64,000 bases of DNA from Phalacrocorax aristotelis. Taxonomy: Eukaryota > Chordata > Aves > Suliformes > Phalacrocoracidae. Below the pieces are notes generated by a model. It did no database searches. It had not been told where the DNA came from and was given only the letters and a program-made list of their open reading frames with translations. The position numbers and the translations under genes are program-made. The stretch is from NCBI RefSeq assembly GCF_949628215.1, contig NC_134279.1, positions 54,114,266-54,178,265 on the forward strand. The letters are read 5' to 3'. Below are positions 1 through 12,300 of the stretch, one piece after another; position 1 is the first letter of the stretch; each line of letters begins with the position of its first letter.

Positions 1-3000
1 AGCATTCCTGCCCGAAGACTTATTTCAGGGTAGCTAATTTAATTGTTGTTGAGGAGGGCAGGTCTTCTTTATTGTTGGAGGGAAATGTTGTTGTGAAGCA
101 TGCACAAAGAAAATAATGTGGAGCAGCTGGTGAAAAGCGTTTCCCCAGGCCCATGATGTTTCTCCTACTCTTGCTTGTTTTCCTGCTCTCCTTTCTTTGC
201 TCTCCTCACATTTCCTTCCCCCAGCTAGCACTTAAAAATACTTTATAGATCATCCTGTCATAACATTTACAAACATTAGTACTTCACACGAGTGCTTTTC
301 TTCATCTGCAAAGTGAGATGAGAAAGACAGGAGGTGGCCAAAGTCATTCTGCAAACCAGGGTTAGAACTGGGCGTAAAACACGAAACTGGGAGAGAAACT
401 CCCCCAAATTAACTCCATCCGGGCTGCAGGGCTTTGATGGGAGTAATTCTCAAATATTACTGTACTCCACTGCCAGTCAGCTACTGTAATGGGGCAGGGG
501 GAGGGAGTCATGCTTTTCATACCTGGTATTGCTGAAGTCCTCCTAAAGTCAGGCTGGTTTTGATTCCCAGAGCATAAGGCTACTACTCAGGCTTTGTGAA
601 AAAGCAGCAGGGAATTGTACATTTAACTACTTGAAAACAGGCACTTTTAAATTCCTCTTGCATCAGTAACTGGTGCTCAGGTCTAGTATTTCTTATGATA
701 GGGCCCTGTGTCTAGACACTGTTTATCCTCAAGTCTTGAATCTGAGGCAAGTTCACACATAAATTACTCCTTGTCTTCAGCTTTTGGAGCATTTACAGAT
801 AGGGGCAGAAGACTGCGAGCTGCTCTCTTCCAAGGCAGGAGGCAGTTCTCCTTGGACAGGTTGCAGTTTAGTGGGTTATGGCAGTTTAACTGGGTCAAAA
901 CACCCAGACGGGGGCTTTTGTTACTGCAGAGAAGTAATCTACTCAAACACACTAAGCATCTTCGGATGACGCAAGTACTTATTTTACTCTCTGTGGCGCT
1001 TTCTAGCTTGTCTTTATTACTACACAGCTGTAAACAGACCCAAATGAACTAACTCCCTTTGGGCTGCTCTTTGCTCAGCCAGAGCAGACTTTTCTGCTTA
1101 TGTACTAAACTATTTGGAGCAAGCAGTAACAGCATTACCCATAGCTCAGCTTTGTGCATGCCTGCCTCCCAGCACCCTTTTCCCATTTCCGACAGCATTA
1201 ATGCATAGCTGATGGATGGTGCACTGCCACGTTTATACCCTCTGTCCCATAGGATGGCGATAAGGAAACATCGATTTAAAGGTGTAAACACCACCTAGCC
1301 ACTCCTATTCCGTGAAAAGTCAATCTCTAGCTATGGGCAGTGTGATGGGTTGGACCCGGCTTGCACCAAGCTCAGCTCGCGCAAATCAAAACCCCCAGCA
1401 GGATGAGAGAAAACTAGGAAGAACAAGAGTGAGAAAACTCATGAGTCAAAGTAAAGACAAGGAAATCGCTCATCAATTGCTCTTGTGGGCAAAACAGCCT
1501 TGGCCTGGGGAATTTAGCTTAAGACATTTAATTACGAATTTGTGTATTGGGAACTAAAGATAACAAACATGTAAACGCTTTGGAAAATGCCTTCCCCCAG
1601 CCTTCCACACGCTCAGCCTCACTCCAGCACCTCCCCTCCTGCCTTCCTGGTCTCCACTGGCTTGTTGTCACAGCACGTTACACCCCATCCCTTCGGTGAC
1701 GTGACAGGCAGCGCAGCGGGTTGGAGGCAGGACAGAGTTGTTTCTCTGCTGCTCCTTGCTGCCCATGTGTTTCCTCTGCTCTGGCAGAGAGAACAAGCCT
1801 AGTGCTAGTATGCCATGTCTATTTTACTTAAATTTAGCATACACTTTGACAGCAAATATGTATTTCTGCTTTCTGGACTGATGAAGACCATGTAACTGAC
1901 CACCTTACAGACTGTATGTACAAAATGCAGGTAGGCTTTGTTTGTCTTCCCTGCATTTTCTTCTCCTGTCTTTGCCTGAGTGGCTATCTCTTTTGTAAGG
2001 CATTACGATTTAGCTGCTCACCTTTCAATTTCAGCAATGTCCTCTTTTAAGGCAGCGAGCACAGCACCTTTTGGGGAGCAGAGACCCCCCTGCCCCTCCT
2101 TGAGAAGCAGCGACGTTCTCAAACGAACACTAGGTAATAGCACCAACGGCTGAATCCTGGCATCGCTTGGTCATGACCTTGATAAGTACCGTCAAACACA
2201 GAGGGTTTAAGTGATTTTGCACATTGAAGAAGTCCACAGATGGTAAAGTAATAATGCCTGCTTGCTGAGGAAAGAACCAAATGTCACCTGTTTCTTACAT
2301 TAGCAGCCAGTGAATTCTTGTGCAAATATTATATACCTACCATCCTGGCAGCAGGTGACTATTTGTAGGTCCTGAGGGACTAATCTAGCATTACTAGAAA
2401 ATCCTGCTGTGAATTATTTGCGATTCACAAAGCAATGCACAGCAAAAAGCATTATTTGACAAGTAAAAGTTAAAAAAGCTAGACGCGTTGGTCTTTAAGA
2501 AAAAGTTATTTATCTTTCTACAGAAGAAGTGTCAGCCGTTTCTTAGAAACCAAGAGTCTCTGAACAGCACTTGTAGCAGTTGCTTGCTGTAGACTAGCCT
2601 ACCTAGCGTTTCAGATTTGGACTAGCAAAAGGATTTTCAGGCTCTTCAGTCATTCCTGCGTACACCAGTAAATATAGTGGGTTAAGTACTAAGCACAGAA
2701 ATTTTAGTTGCTCAGTAACTAAGGAAAGTAAGCTTGTTTCCTGCTGCTTGGTTAAAATAAAGAACCAAAGCAGGTATTCATGTTATTAATGTGCTCAGAG
2801 CAATAGGCACTGTGTAAGAGTCTAATAACCTTACTACACTTGCTTTCCCCAGTCCTTGTTTCAGCTAAGCTTTGCCTCAGCATAACTTACAGTGGCATAA
2901 AATTTAAAAGACAGAGGAAGAGGCGGATTTCATCTCTCTTACTATAAAATACTGCATTAATCATTATAGTGAGGACAAGCTATCTTCTTGACAGCAGCCT

Positions 3001-3616
3001 CAGTACTCCAAAGCACCGACTGACATGGACAGGCTTCTCTCTTCTATGCTGCGACTTCCCACATTGACAAGAAAAGCTCAGGATCCCGTCTTCCTGGTAC
3101 TCATCTTTGTGTCAGCTCTGCGATTCTTTGAATTCTGGCTCATTTCGTTGGCCTTGAAATTTTTTAGCTTTGACATGCACCACAGTAATGAGTGCCTGGC
3201 TGCTTTTGACAGAGTTAATCCCATGCAGGCTCTTATCCAGAAGATAAAATAAGTCACTGGACAGTACAAGGTAGATGAAATAGCCTCTGGATTGATGGTT
3301 TACAAATACTAAATCCAGGCTCAGGTAAGTGTTTTTCTCCATCACTTTCACATGCAACTAGATCGTTTGCATTAATTCTTACCCTATGAAACAACGAATT
3401 TAATATTTTAACCCCAAGATTACCTAGTAATTTTACTTTTAGGATAACTGGTTGTGGAAAGCAGCACTACAAAACCAGAAGGGAAGTATAGGTGTCTAAT
3501 ACAGTGGAACTTGGGTGCTGTTTCGCATCTCCAAGACGCTACGGGTATATGAAAAGGCAGAGTCATCAGAATCTAAAGTTCACTGCAAGACCTTTAATTA
3601 GACTGGTTTGTTTCAG
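1..3616 (+). other. LNX1: LNX1 intron (partial, left part of window)
   Basis: No exon with convincing splice sites and coding similarity was found here. The stretch is taken as the intron before the penultimate LNX1 exon. The open frames in it are short and resemble no known protein. It contains one LTR-like segment, described separately. A few ORFs around 3025-3357 looked unusual, but neither strand gives a recognisable domain. Confidence 0.6.
1343..1800. mobile_element. Old avian LTR-like segment (probable solo LTR, ERVL type)
   Basis: The segment opens with TGATGGGTTGGACC and continues through a purine-rich block, a block like GGCAAAACAGCCTTGGCCTG with GGGGAATTTAGCTTAAG, then a C-rich stretch and a TGCTGCTCC-type end. 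This order resembles degenerate LTRs of endogenous ERVL-like elements common in bird genomes. No internal retroviral genes are visible. The boundaries are approximate and the family call is from memory, so it may instead be another LTR family. Confidence 0.45.
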
Positions 3617-3775
3617 GTATTTGTACAGCTGCAAAGAAATTGTATTACGAAGAAATACATCTGGAAGTCTTGGCTTCAGCATCGTAGGAGGTTATGAAGA
3701 ACATACTGGGAACAAACCATTCTTCATCAAATCCATTGTTGGGGGAACACCAGCATATAATGATGGCAGAATTAG
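3617..3775 (+). CDS. LNX1: LNX1, penultimate coding exon (first half of PDZ4)
   Basis: The acceptor is TTTGTTTCAG|G and the donor AG|GTAATG. The 159-nt exon begins with the last base of a split codon and ends with two bases of an Arg codon (AG), completed by the next exon. The product reads ...[20 protein letters not shown], then IVGGYEE and GRIR. SLGF is the carboxylate-binding loop of a PDZ domain (the GLGF position). This matches the fourth PDZ domain of LNX1, a RING-type E3 ubiquitin ligase that binds Numb and many PDZ-ligand proteins. The RING and the first three PDZ domains lie outside the window to the left. Confidence 0.9.
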
Positions 3776-4413
3776 GTAATGATAACTAGCTAATGAAAAG
3801 TAGCCTTTAAGTCAGTCTTTCACTGAGTTCATCTGTGGGCTTTTCGGGGGGTGGAAAAGGACTCATTGATACAGAACTAACTGTGTCAGAGCTGGACCTA
3901 GGACTGAACTTTCATAGATTTGCCTTCATAGTAGAATGTTTTTGGATGTCTAGCAAGCACTAGTATACGAATAAGTATAAAGGTAAGTCAGGTTGGAGCA
4001 GTACAAAGCATGCCAGCACAGAGAAGCTTTCCCACATCCCCGGCTCAAAAAACCCCCAGCCAACCAACAACCTTCCCTGCAAACACCAGTACAATTTGAG
4101 AGAGTAAATTCAGAATTATGGAGCAATCAATTAAGAAGTCTTAAAACATAGTTTGTTCAGAACATGGAGAATTCCCATCTTAAAGAAGTATATCCTGTTT
4201 TCTTTCAAATATGTCCAATGACTTCACTTTTTAGTTTTCCTTCAGCTTTATTTTCACCTGCCTTAGTCATGAACAGTAGTTAGCTAGAAAAGGACTAGTA
4301 ATACTCATTTCTATCCCTTGCTTCCAGCTTAAGGACATGCTTTGGCATTTGCAAACATTTAAGATAAGTCACCTTGTTTAACTGTTCTCGTTTATTTGCC
4401 TTTGGTTTTTCAG
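3776..4413 (+). other. LNX1: Last LNX1 intron
   Basis: A 638-nt phase-2 intron with donor GTAATG and acceptor GGTTTTTCAG. Nothing else is recognisable in it. Confidence 0.85.
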
Positions 4414-4549
4414 ATGCGGTGACATCCTCCTTGCTGTCAATGGAAGGAACACATCAGGGATGATGCATGCCTGCTTGGCAAGAATGCTCAAAGAACTGAA
4501 AGGAAAAATTACTCTCACAATTGTGTCCTGGCCTGGCACTTTTTTATAA
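4414..4549 (+). CDS. LNX1: LNX1, last coding exon (end of PDZ4 and stop)
   Basis: The exon opens with A, completing the split Arg codon, then reads [15 protein letters not shown], continues through a helix ending [13 protein letters not shown], and finishes SWPGTFL followed by TAA at 4547-4549. GDILLAVNG is the usual PDZ strand/turn signature and the segment before it supplies the ligand groove. The C-terminus T-F-L is itself shaped like a class I PDZ ligand, by inference. The match to LNX1 in the remembered human protein is nearly residue for residue. Confidence 0.92.
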
Positions 4550-5845
4550 AACAAGTCTTCATGGAGAGTGTGACACATGATTTAGCACAGGGGGAAAAAA
4601 AAAAAAAGAGGCATCTGTCTTTGCTTTTTGGGGGGCCAAGTATGTGTTTATCAGGAAATGGTTTGTGAAATTTCAACCTGCATGTCAAGAAAAGCCAAGT
4701 TTAGGCAAAGCAGAGACACCTGTCAGAAAAAAAATCACTTCAGAGTGATTTAAGCTACAGACTTAAGTCTTTCCTTTCCCATGTTCTTAAGGTTTTTCTT
4801 GTTTTTTTTTTTAATATATATAAAATATATTACAATAATAATGAAATTTAAGGAGCAGCAGCTCCTGCTGTCCCACTTTATTTTGATTTACAAAAACAAA
4901 TCCTTATCGAAAAAATTTCTTGCAATTTTTCTAGTTGCAAAAATCAGGTGAAGGTTTTTATCCAACACACTAATAGCACTTTGAGTATGTGTACCTTTTC
5001 ATGGTCAGCATGAAGCTGCTCTTTTCAAGACTTTCAAGTACTGTTTGTTAGTCTGTAAAACTGTGAATTAAATTTCTAAAATAATTAAAAATAACTGTAA
5101 CTGTGTACTTGTACAGACATTATTTTAATCCCAAACCAAATGACCTAGTTTCCCTGGTATGTTTTGATTAATACTATTAAATCTATGATTTTTCTATAGA
5201 ATTATTGTTTTTAAGGCAGTACACTGCACACTGAGAACACCTTCAAGTAAGTCTTCTAAATAGCACCCTGCCAGGGCAGTACAATTTTTGAAGGACCCCT
5301 GTGCCAATCACACTTGATACTGTTCTGGAGGGAGTAAATCTGAACAGGATGATGGTTGTATATTTTTCTTAAAATAGGTCTTTCCCTTTCTCTGCAAATT
5401 ACCCATGTTCCAAAGTCTTATTTTCCTTATTTTTCCCTCAGAAGCTAGCAATGGGAAGAGGATATGTTTGTTAATCTTTATCATGTTAAGGGCAGCTGGT
5501 CCCCCGGAACAAAGACTAAAATGAACTTTCTCTTAAGCCACTGAAAAGCAGCAGGGATGATTATCCAGCTTAAGTCACCCTTATGCACCCACACAAACCA
5601 GATGTAATTACCAAGTGTACGATCACCGCACTCAGTGTTCTCTCAGACTAAGAGCAATCAGCACCTTTCCCAGTTTCCCTGATTATTTTCATTTCACCAC
5701 AGTACAAGGTTCTTGAAGAGTCTGCACTTCCTGCCTGTCCCTGTAGCAAAGGATGACCTCTTCAAACATGAACTCCGAAAGCTATGCTAAACCGCACTGT
5801 TCCAGATGTTGGTATATAATAAAGTGAATGCACACTGTTTCTAAA
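4550..5845 (+). other. LNX1: LNX1 3' UTR (approximate end)
   Basis: AT-rich non-coding sequence after the LNX1 stop. ATTAAA hexamers occur at 5067-5072 and 5084-5089, and a canonical AATAAA at 5818-5823 sits just before a GT-containing stretch. The distal site would give a UTR of about 1.3 kb. The end is inferred from the hexamer and not seen directly. Confidence 0.6.
5818..5823 (+). terminator. LNX1: Poly(A) signal AATAAA, likely distal LNX1 site
   Basis: Canonical hexamer in TATATAATAAAGTGAATG, followed by TGTTTCTAAAGTC-type U/G-containing sequence. It is the last good signal on the + strand before the FIP1L1 3' end. Confidence 0.6.
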
Positions 5846-6020
5846 GTCAGTGAAAGAATGACCTTCCCCCTGGCTTATGAAAAAAGGAGACAATTTAATA
5901 CAAAGAATTTAAGCCCTATGTATATTGTAAGAGCATAAGCTTCTAGCTGTAAAGATGTTTTCTCACTGTTTCTTAAAAAACAAAGTCAGTCCAAGAATCT
6001 TAACATGAAAAATTCATTCT

Positions 6021-6026
6021 TTTATT
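6021..6026 (-). terminator. FIP1L1: Poly(A) signal of FIP1L1 (AATAAA on minus strand)
   Basis: TTTATT on the given strand reads AATAAA on the minus strand, about 150 nt beyond the FIP1L1 stop. This would give a very short 3' UTR of about 170 nt and place FIP1L1 cleavage near 6000, about 150 bp from the presumed LNX1 cleavage site. Confidence 0.6.
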
Positions 6027-6173
6027 TTCAAAAAAACCAAAGTAACCTTTGATTTCAAACTAACAGAACAAGATTAAGAGCAAATTATTTTAATACTCAG
6101 AAAAATAACAAGATTTATAGTAATCTATTTCTGGCACTAATATATATGCAAGTAGGCAAAAAATCACACAAGC

Positions 6174-6321
6174 CTATTCCGCAGGGGCAGCCTCAGTGTT
6201 TTCTTGTTCAGGAGCAGGCTCACCACTGGCTTCTTTTCCTTCTTTGCTTCTTTTGGACTTTTTGTGTTTGTGCCTTCTGTGGCTGTCCCCTTCTTCACTG
6301 TCATGACGTCGTCTGCTGTTA
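6174..6321 (-). CDS. FIP1L1: FIP1L1 coding exon 17 (last; basic C-terminus)
   Basis: Acceptor TTTCTTTAG|T. The first base completes a Ser codon (AG+T). The exon encodes [20 protein letters not shown] and ends [11 protein letters not shown] before TAG (6174-6176 on the given strand). The Lys/Arg/His-rich stretch is a probable nuclear localisation and RNA-binding tail. It is very close to the human C-terminus. Confidence 0.95.
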
Positions 6322-9300
6322 CTAAAGAAAGAGACAAAAAATACCTCAAACACTTGCATGACACTTCATGCCCCTTTTAATTAGAGTACCAAAAACCCAG
6401 CCTTTGCATTTGTATTTGAAAACTGGCACCTGCTCCTGTTCTGACCCATATAGCATTTGGATGTCAGCACCAAACTGAATTTTTCATGGAATGGTACATT
6501 CACCTACCCATCCTCCTTTTTTTTTTGTTGGGAGTTGGAATATTTTTTCACATTTGTAACCCATATTCTAATAGCAACACTTTTAATAATGTCATGTCCC
6601 TACTGGCATCTCTAAATGGATGGGATCTGAAATTATTTAATTATTTTTAGTTTTTAAAAAATCCCTTTTAAAAGTTAAATCCCTTATTGACCCTGTTCCC
6701 TAGACTTAACCTTTATTTCTAACTTAGAAAGGATAAAGTTGAACAATTTCTATCAAGTGACCATGAGGGTTATTTTACCTGCTAAGAATCACTGTTGAGT
6801 TCTTACATTAATGCTGCCGAACGTCAGCTTCACTCTCTTCACTCTTTCTGACCCACTATTTTTACCGTTCTTTCCCCAAATTCATAATTTCTGTTCACTA
6901 GCTAAGACTGCCAAATACATCACTCAATATGAAGTTAGTCGGGGCCAACGCTGCTTTTTGTCTGTCCACAGTTTATATGGCAGACTTGTTTCAAGTAGTA
7001 CATCTAAGCGTTTACAGCCTTTCCACAAAACTCCAGTTTGGTTAGGGTTCTTTTAAAAGTTTACTTTATTTTTTTAAACTGGTCAAGTCTTTCGTATCCT
7101 AGTTAAAAAAAAAAAAAAAAAAAAAAAATCAAACCTTCGAGATGACTTGTGTCTAGTCTCTTCTTTCTCTCTGTGTCTTCTGTCTCTGTGCCGGTCTTCT
7201 TTCTCTCTACTTGTTCTGTGGCGGTCATAGCCTCTTTCTGCATAGTCTCTGTATCTGTATCGTTCTTCATCACTGATTAAAAAAGAAGATATTTTCAAAA
7301 CAGTAGCACCAAGCACTATACATATATTAAAAAAGAAATTCTTACACACTCTAAAGACAAGCGACAAAAAAATCTTGATGTTGCTTCTGGGTTTCTAAAT
7401 GACAGCCACAACATATGCTAAAAGGACATTAAAGCTCTTTATCTTACACTTAATGCAATTTTGAAAAGGGATTGTTCAATAAAAATGGAAGGAAAAAAGA
7501 ATACATTAAGTTTAGACGTTAAGTTTAGACAGGAGTTATCAAGCAGTTAGCTTAAACCTGTATCTAACTGTGAACAAAGTACAATCCTACATGAATTTCC
7601 ATAAGGTTTTCAGATCAGTGCATGTAACACTCATCAGCACGCTTTTTGACTATTATACCATTTGGGCTAATTAAATTTTGGTAGGGCTGATCTATTTCAG
7701 CTTCAAGAAAGGAGAAGCTAGGTACAAAGAGACCAACAGTAAAATATACTCAATGTTTTGAGTTGCTTTTAAAATTAATTTCTCTCCAGTGCCAATGCTG
7801 TCTCTGCTTCCGCTCCTCTCTTGGATTACCATGAGTGCTGCCCTGCCACAATGCTGGTAAAGCCCCTTAAACATTACAGACTACACAAGAATTGAAAGGC
7901 TTTACTTTAAGAACGTATTTTCATATTTTGACTTGATGAAAAGGGCAGTTCTAAGAGTTTAGTGAAATTTTTTTTTAAAAAAGAGCAGTATCTATAGTTA
8001 GCCAACACCACTCAAATGCTACATTAGCATAGCTTAAAAAGGCATGCTCATTTTATCATTTCTCTACCAAGAAAATCCTACCCACATATAGTGCCCAGTA
8101 TCATTTAACAACTAGACTTCAATACAAGCAAACTTACTGCAACTATTTATATACCACATGAAGTCTTTGTAACCATAGTTTGGAAGATCCCTACCAAGTC
8201 CTAAGGAAAGGCACAATGTGACCAGGAGTTCTGAGACAGCAATTGAAACGGGTAACAATTTAGATACTATTAAGCTGACAAAAGCCAAGTGTTTCATGCT
8301 TTCCATCTTTGCCATCATTTACCATAAAAGAAAGTCTCTTCCTGAGGTCCCTGACAGCAGCAGGACAGATCAGCCAGATCACAAAGGAGAACAGCTCAAG
8401 CCCAAAGAGATTTCTCATGTCCTGGAGCAGTGACAACTTAGATCAGAACAATTTTATCTGCCATAGCCTGGACCCTGTGGCCATTTCCCAAGTGATGACA
8501 TTACATCAGGGATTATTACAGTTATGCACGAAAACTCTGAGCAAGAAGGGGAAACACCTGAAGCAAGAGCACTAGTCTTTCTATGAAACTTTGTATGATT
8601 ATATCATGATGCAAATTTCAAAAACTAGCAATTTACGACACTGTAGAGAAGCATCAAAGACCCCGCAGAAAATACTGTTTTTCTAAGGGGCATTAAAAAT
8701 ACTCACGCATCAAAATCAGGAAAACTACAGCTATTACTAAAGAACTCAAAGTTACGGTTTGTCACAGAGTAGTATGACTGCATTGATTAGCGCCTGTGTT
8801 GTTATAAAATCTTATAACATTTATAAGATTTTACAACGCACTTGTAACTACAGACCTGAGAGTAAACTGATCAAATCCTGTGAAGTACATTTGTGACAGA
8901 TCATAGAAGGGGTGAGGTTGGAAGGCATGACTGGAGGTCAGCTGGTCCAATCCCCTGCTCAAGCAGGGCCAGCCTAACCACCAGCTGCCCAGGACCATGT
9001 CCAGACGGCTTTTGGATATCTTCAAGGATGGAGACTCCACAACTTCTCTGCCCAACCTGTGTTCAGTCACCCTCACAGGCATCATGCCACTACCACTTGC
9101 CTTAAGTATTGTCCTCTGCTTAAGACAAAAATGAAATTCAACTGTAGTAAACACCTTTTTTTAAATACTATGTTAAATCTAACATGTCTTTCCCACAAGA
9201 AAACCCTACAACAGACACACATCAACTTATAAAAAAATGAAGGCAGTACAGCCACCGAACATGAATTCTGATTATGTACTACTCCACAGCCAGCTTAAGG

Positions 9301-12300
9301 CACCCTAGATTACAGTCCAGGGTGTCACTTGCTCCACTGAGATGTATAAAGACCTAGACAGGTGAACAAAGCAGCTGTGGGTGGGGAGAAGGGAGAAAAC
9401 AGATCCCAAATCTTACAATGCTGAGACCTTAAGTCCTATGCCTTTAACCTGTTTCTATCCGTATCGATCATTTACCATTGTTTTACCCTCAAGTTTCTAT
9501 TCTACTATCAAGGGAAGGAGGGAAGCATAGGGGAGACATTTATAATCCAAGTTCATTTCTACTGAGCATTTCTTCTCATGAGAAACTAACTCAGGGCTTC
9601 AAAGAAAGGAGAAAACCCAACAATTCGCAATGTTTTCTTATCAAATATCACAGAAAGATGAATGTTGATATCAACAGCTAGTTTCTAGGACAAGTCATAC
9701 TGAAGAGAAAACTAGCCTAGCTTACATAGCAGTTAGTTTTGCAGTTCAGAATGACAGTCTTCATTTGATGTACATTCGAAGTGTGGCTTAACTTGGTGGG
9801 TAATAAAGCAGCACCGTAATATCAGCATGTGTCTGGAGAAGTCTAGCTATAAAGCTCAGTTTTAGAATATATTAAAAAAAAAAAGAAGTATAATGTTAAA
9901 AATTAAATTAAAATCAGGTTCTGAAATCTACCAAAAGTTATAACCAAAGGTAAAATCTGAACTGAACGACTTAAAGTTTTTGTTAGACATGGGATTCCTG
10001 TACTAGCATACCTTTAGAGTGCCACTAGTCAGGAGCCCTACCTTCCTGCAGGCTTGCAGGGACACGAAAAGGTAGAACCATTTCAAACATAGTTTACTCC
10101 CAATATCCAATACTACTTCCCTGAACTAACATTTTGATGATGAGTATCTAATTAAAAAGTTAAAATCTAAATATCTAACACTGCCTTCTGATGAGCTTGC
10201 TGTAAGAAATCAGATGGCTACTTGCAGACTTACAGCCTGGTTTCAAAGCTGAGATTCAAAACCTTTAATGTTAACCCACAACCTGCATTTGCTCTGTTAA
10301 CACAACTATTTTAAAGCACTCTAGAAAAGGTTAAAAATATTATTTATACTCCTTTTTAAATCTTGTTTTGGCAAACTACTAAGAAACCATAACAGCTTGT
10401 AAGTATGTCTGAAAATAAACAACCTTTCTATAAGTAAAGCAAAAAATCAGTTTGCCAAGTCCAGTATATTGCAAGCTTTCAGGGCAGGAATAAATGCCAC
10501 GTACCCAACGTTACACCAGTGATCTCCCCATTTTGTATTTGGGCTTACATTACAGTTCTCAAAGCCTTTCAGGGACTGCCCTGAGAGCGCTACAACCTTT
10601 GGCCTGTGGAAGACGACCCATTGTTGCCTGTGCCCTCCTGGAAAAAAGCCCCCAAACAGTCCAATCCATAAAATCTTTGTTGTCTACACCTTTGGTTACT
10701 TTTTTCAAAACAGACTACAGGCTGTTAACTTCACAGATCAGGAGAGCTCAGTTTGGTAGAGCTGTCTAACTTCTGATATTTGTATTCAAAGACTTTCCCA
10801 TGTATTCAAACACTCTATTACAAAGAACCTTCCAGCCTAAACCCTTCTGTGGGACTTCTTGGAGGTCACTTGGGCTAACCCCCTCCACAAAAAGGTTTAA
10901 CTCAGAAGTCGGTCAGGTTGCTTAGGGCCTTGTTTAGTCAAGTTTTGAGTATCTCCAAGGCTGGAGATTCTATGACCTCTCTGGACAACCCGTCTTACTC
11001 CCTGACCACTTTTTTTATGTCCTCCCCCACAGTTCCAACTGGAATTTCCCTTGCTGTGGCTTTTTAACTCTTACCCCTTGTCCTTTCTCTATGCACCTTG
11101 AAAAAAGAACCTGGCTCTATCTTCTCGATAACCACCCATTAGGTAGTTGAAAACCACCTTTAAGAACCCTCCTCATCCTTCTCCTTTCAAGACAAATGAA
11201 CTCCATCCCCTTAGCCCTGCTAACTCCTCTGGACTCTTCAGTCTGTCAATGTCTTCTTTTTCATACCAAGGGTCCCACAACTGGGCACGATACTTCACAC
11301 GTGGTATTCAGTGCCAAATAAGAGGGGGATAACGGCCTTATCCACCTGCAGGCTATACCCTAATGCAGCTCAATGCATTTTAACCTTTATTGCACATTGA
11401 GTGCTAAGCCCCATTCAATTTGCTCTCCAACAGGACGCCAAGCCCTTTACTGTAGCTGCTTTTAGCCAGACAGACCGTGGTCTGCTCTGCTGCATGGACT
11501 ACTGGGTTCCAGGACCCTATAAATATAGTTGTTGGGTTTTGCCTCCCCCCCCCCCCCCCCCCCAAATTGCTGAGAAGAAAAACAAAATGGCAAGGCATTG
11601 ATCAAATTCCAAAGTTTACACTTTTAGTGGTAACTAATTGACTTGAAACTATCAAAACAGAAAAGAAAACATAGTCTTTGCAAAATGGACAACAGTCCAA
11701 AAAGAAGAGCATCATCTTAAGGGGGCAGAGTGAGGTACGTTGTATAAACGCACAATTTCATCTGAGGGTAGCAGGGTAAAGGTGGAATATAATACAAAGG
11801 CAGCTGAAGGTTCATTTTTAAACCACATTTTGGTTATACTAATAGAGTAAAAATAATCCAATTTTCTTTCAATTTAAAGAAATACTATAGCACAAATACA
11901 GTTTTTTAATTGGAAAAGAACCACTAAAAACATAGAAAGCAGTCATTTCTGAGCAGTGAAAAGCTAAAGATTATGCTTACTCCAAATCTCATCACAGTGT
12001 CATTTAAGTTTAAACAAAGAGAATTTAAATAAAAGTAATGCATCTGTGCAGTCACTAAAATAGTTCACATTCTCTTCCTCATAGCTCGTTTCATTTTATT
12101 TTAAGTGCATGGAACTGGAAATAAACCTTCTTAAAAAAAAAAAAACACAAAACACAACACTACGTCTGCATGTTCTGCTTAAGCCTCTCCCACCTTCTCT
12201 GTGACTCCCAAACCAACTTATACTAGTTAAGGGCCTCCCATTTTCTTACACAGCCATGTGGCAACAGCTTTGCTACAGATGGTGGATAATTTAGTCACAT

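Noticed and set aside
3025-3357. Overlapping ORFs of 75-81 codons on both strands before the LNX1 exon
   Set aside because: No PDZ features, no matching splice phase, and no recognisable family; probably chance frames or an unidentified old repeat.
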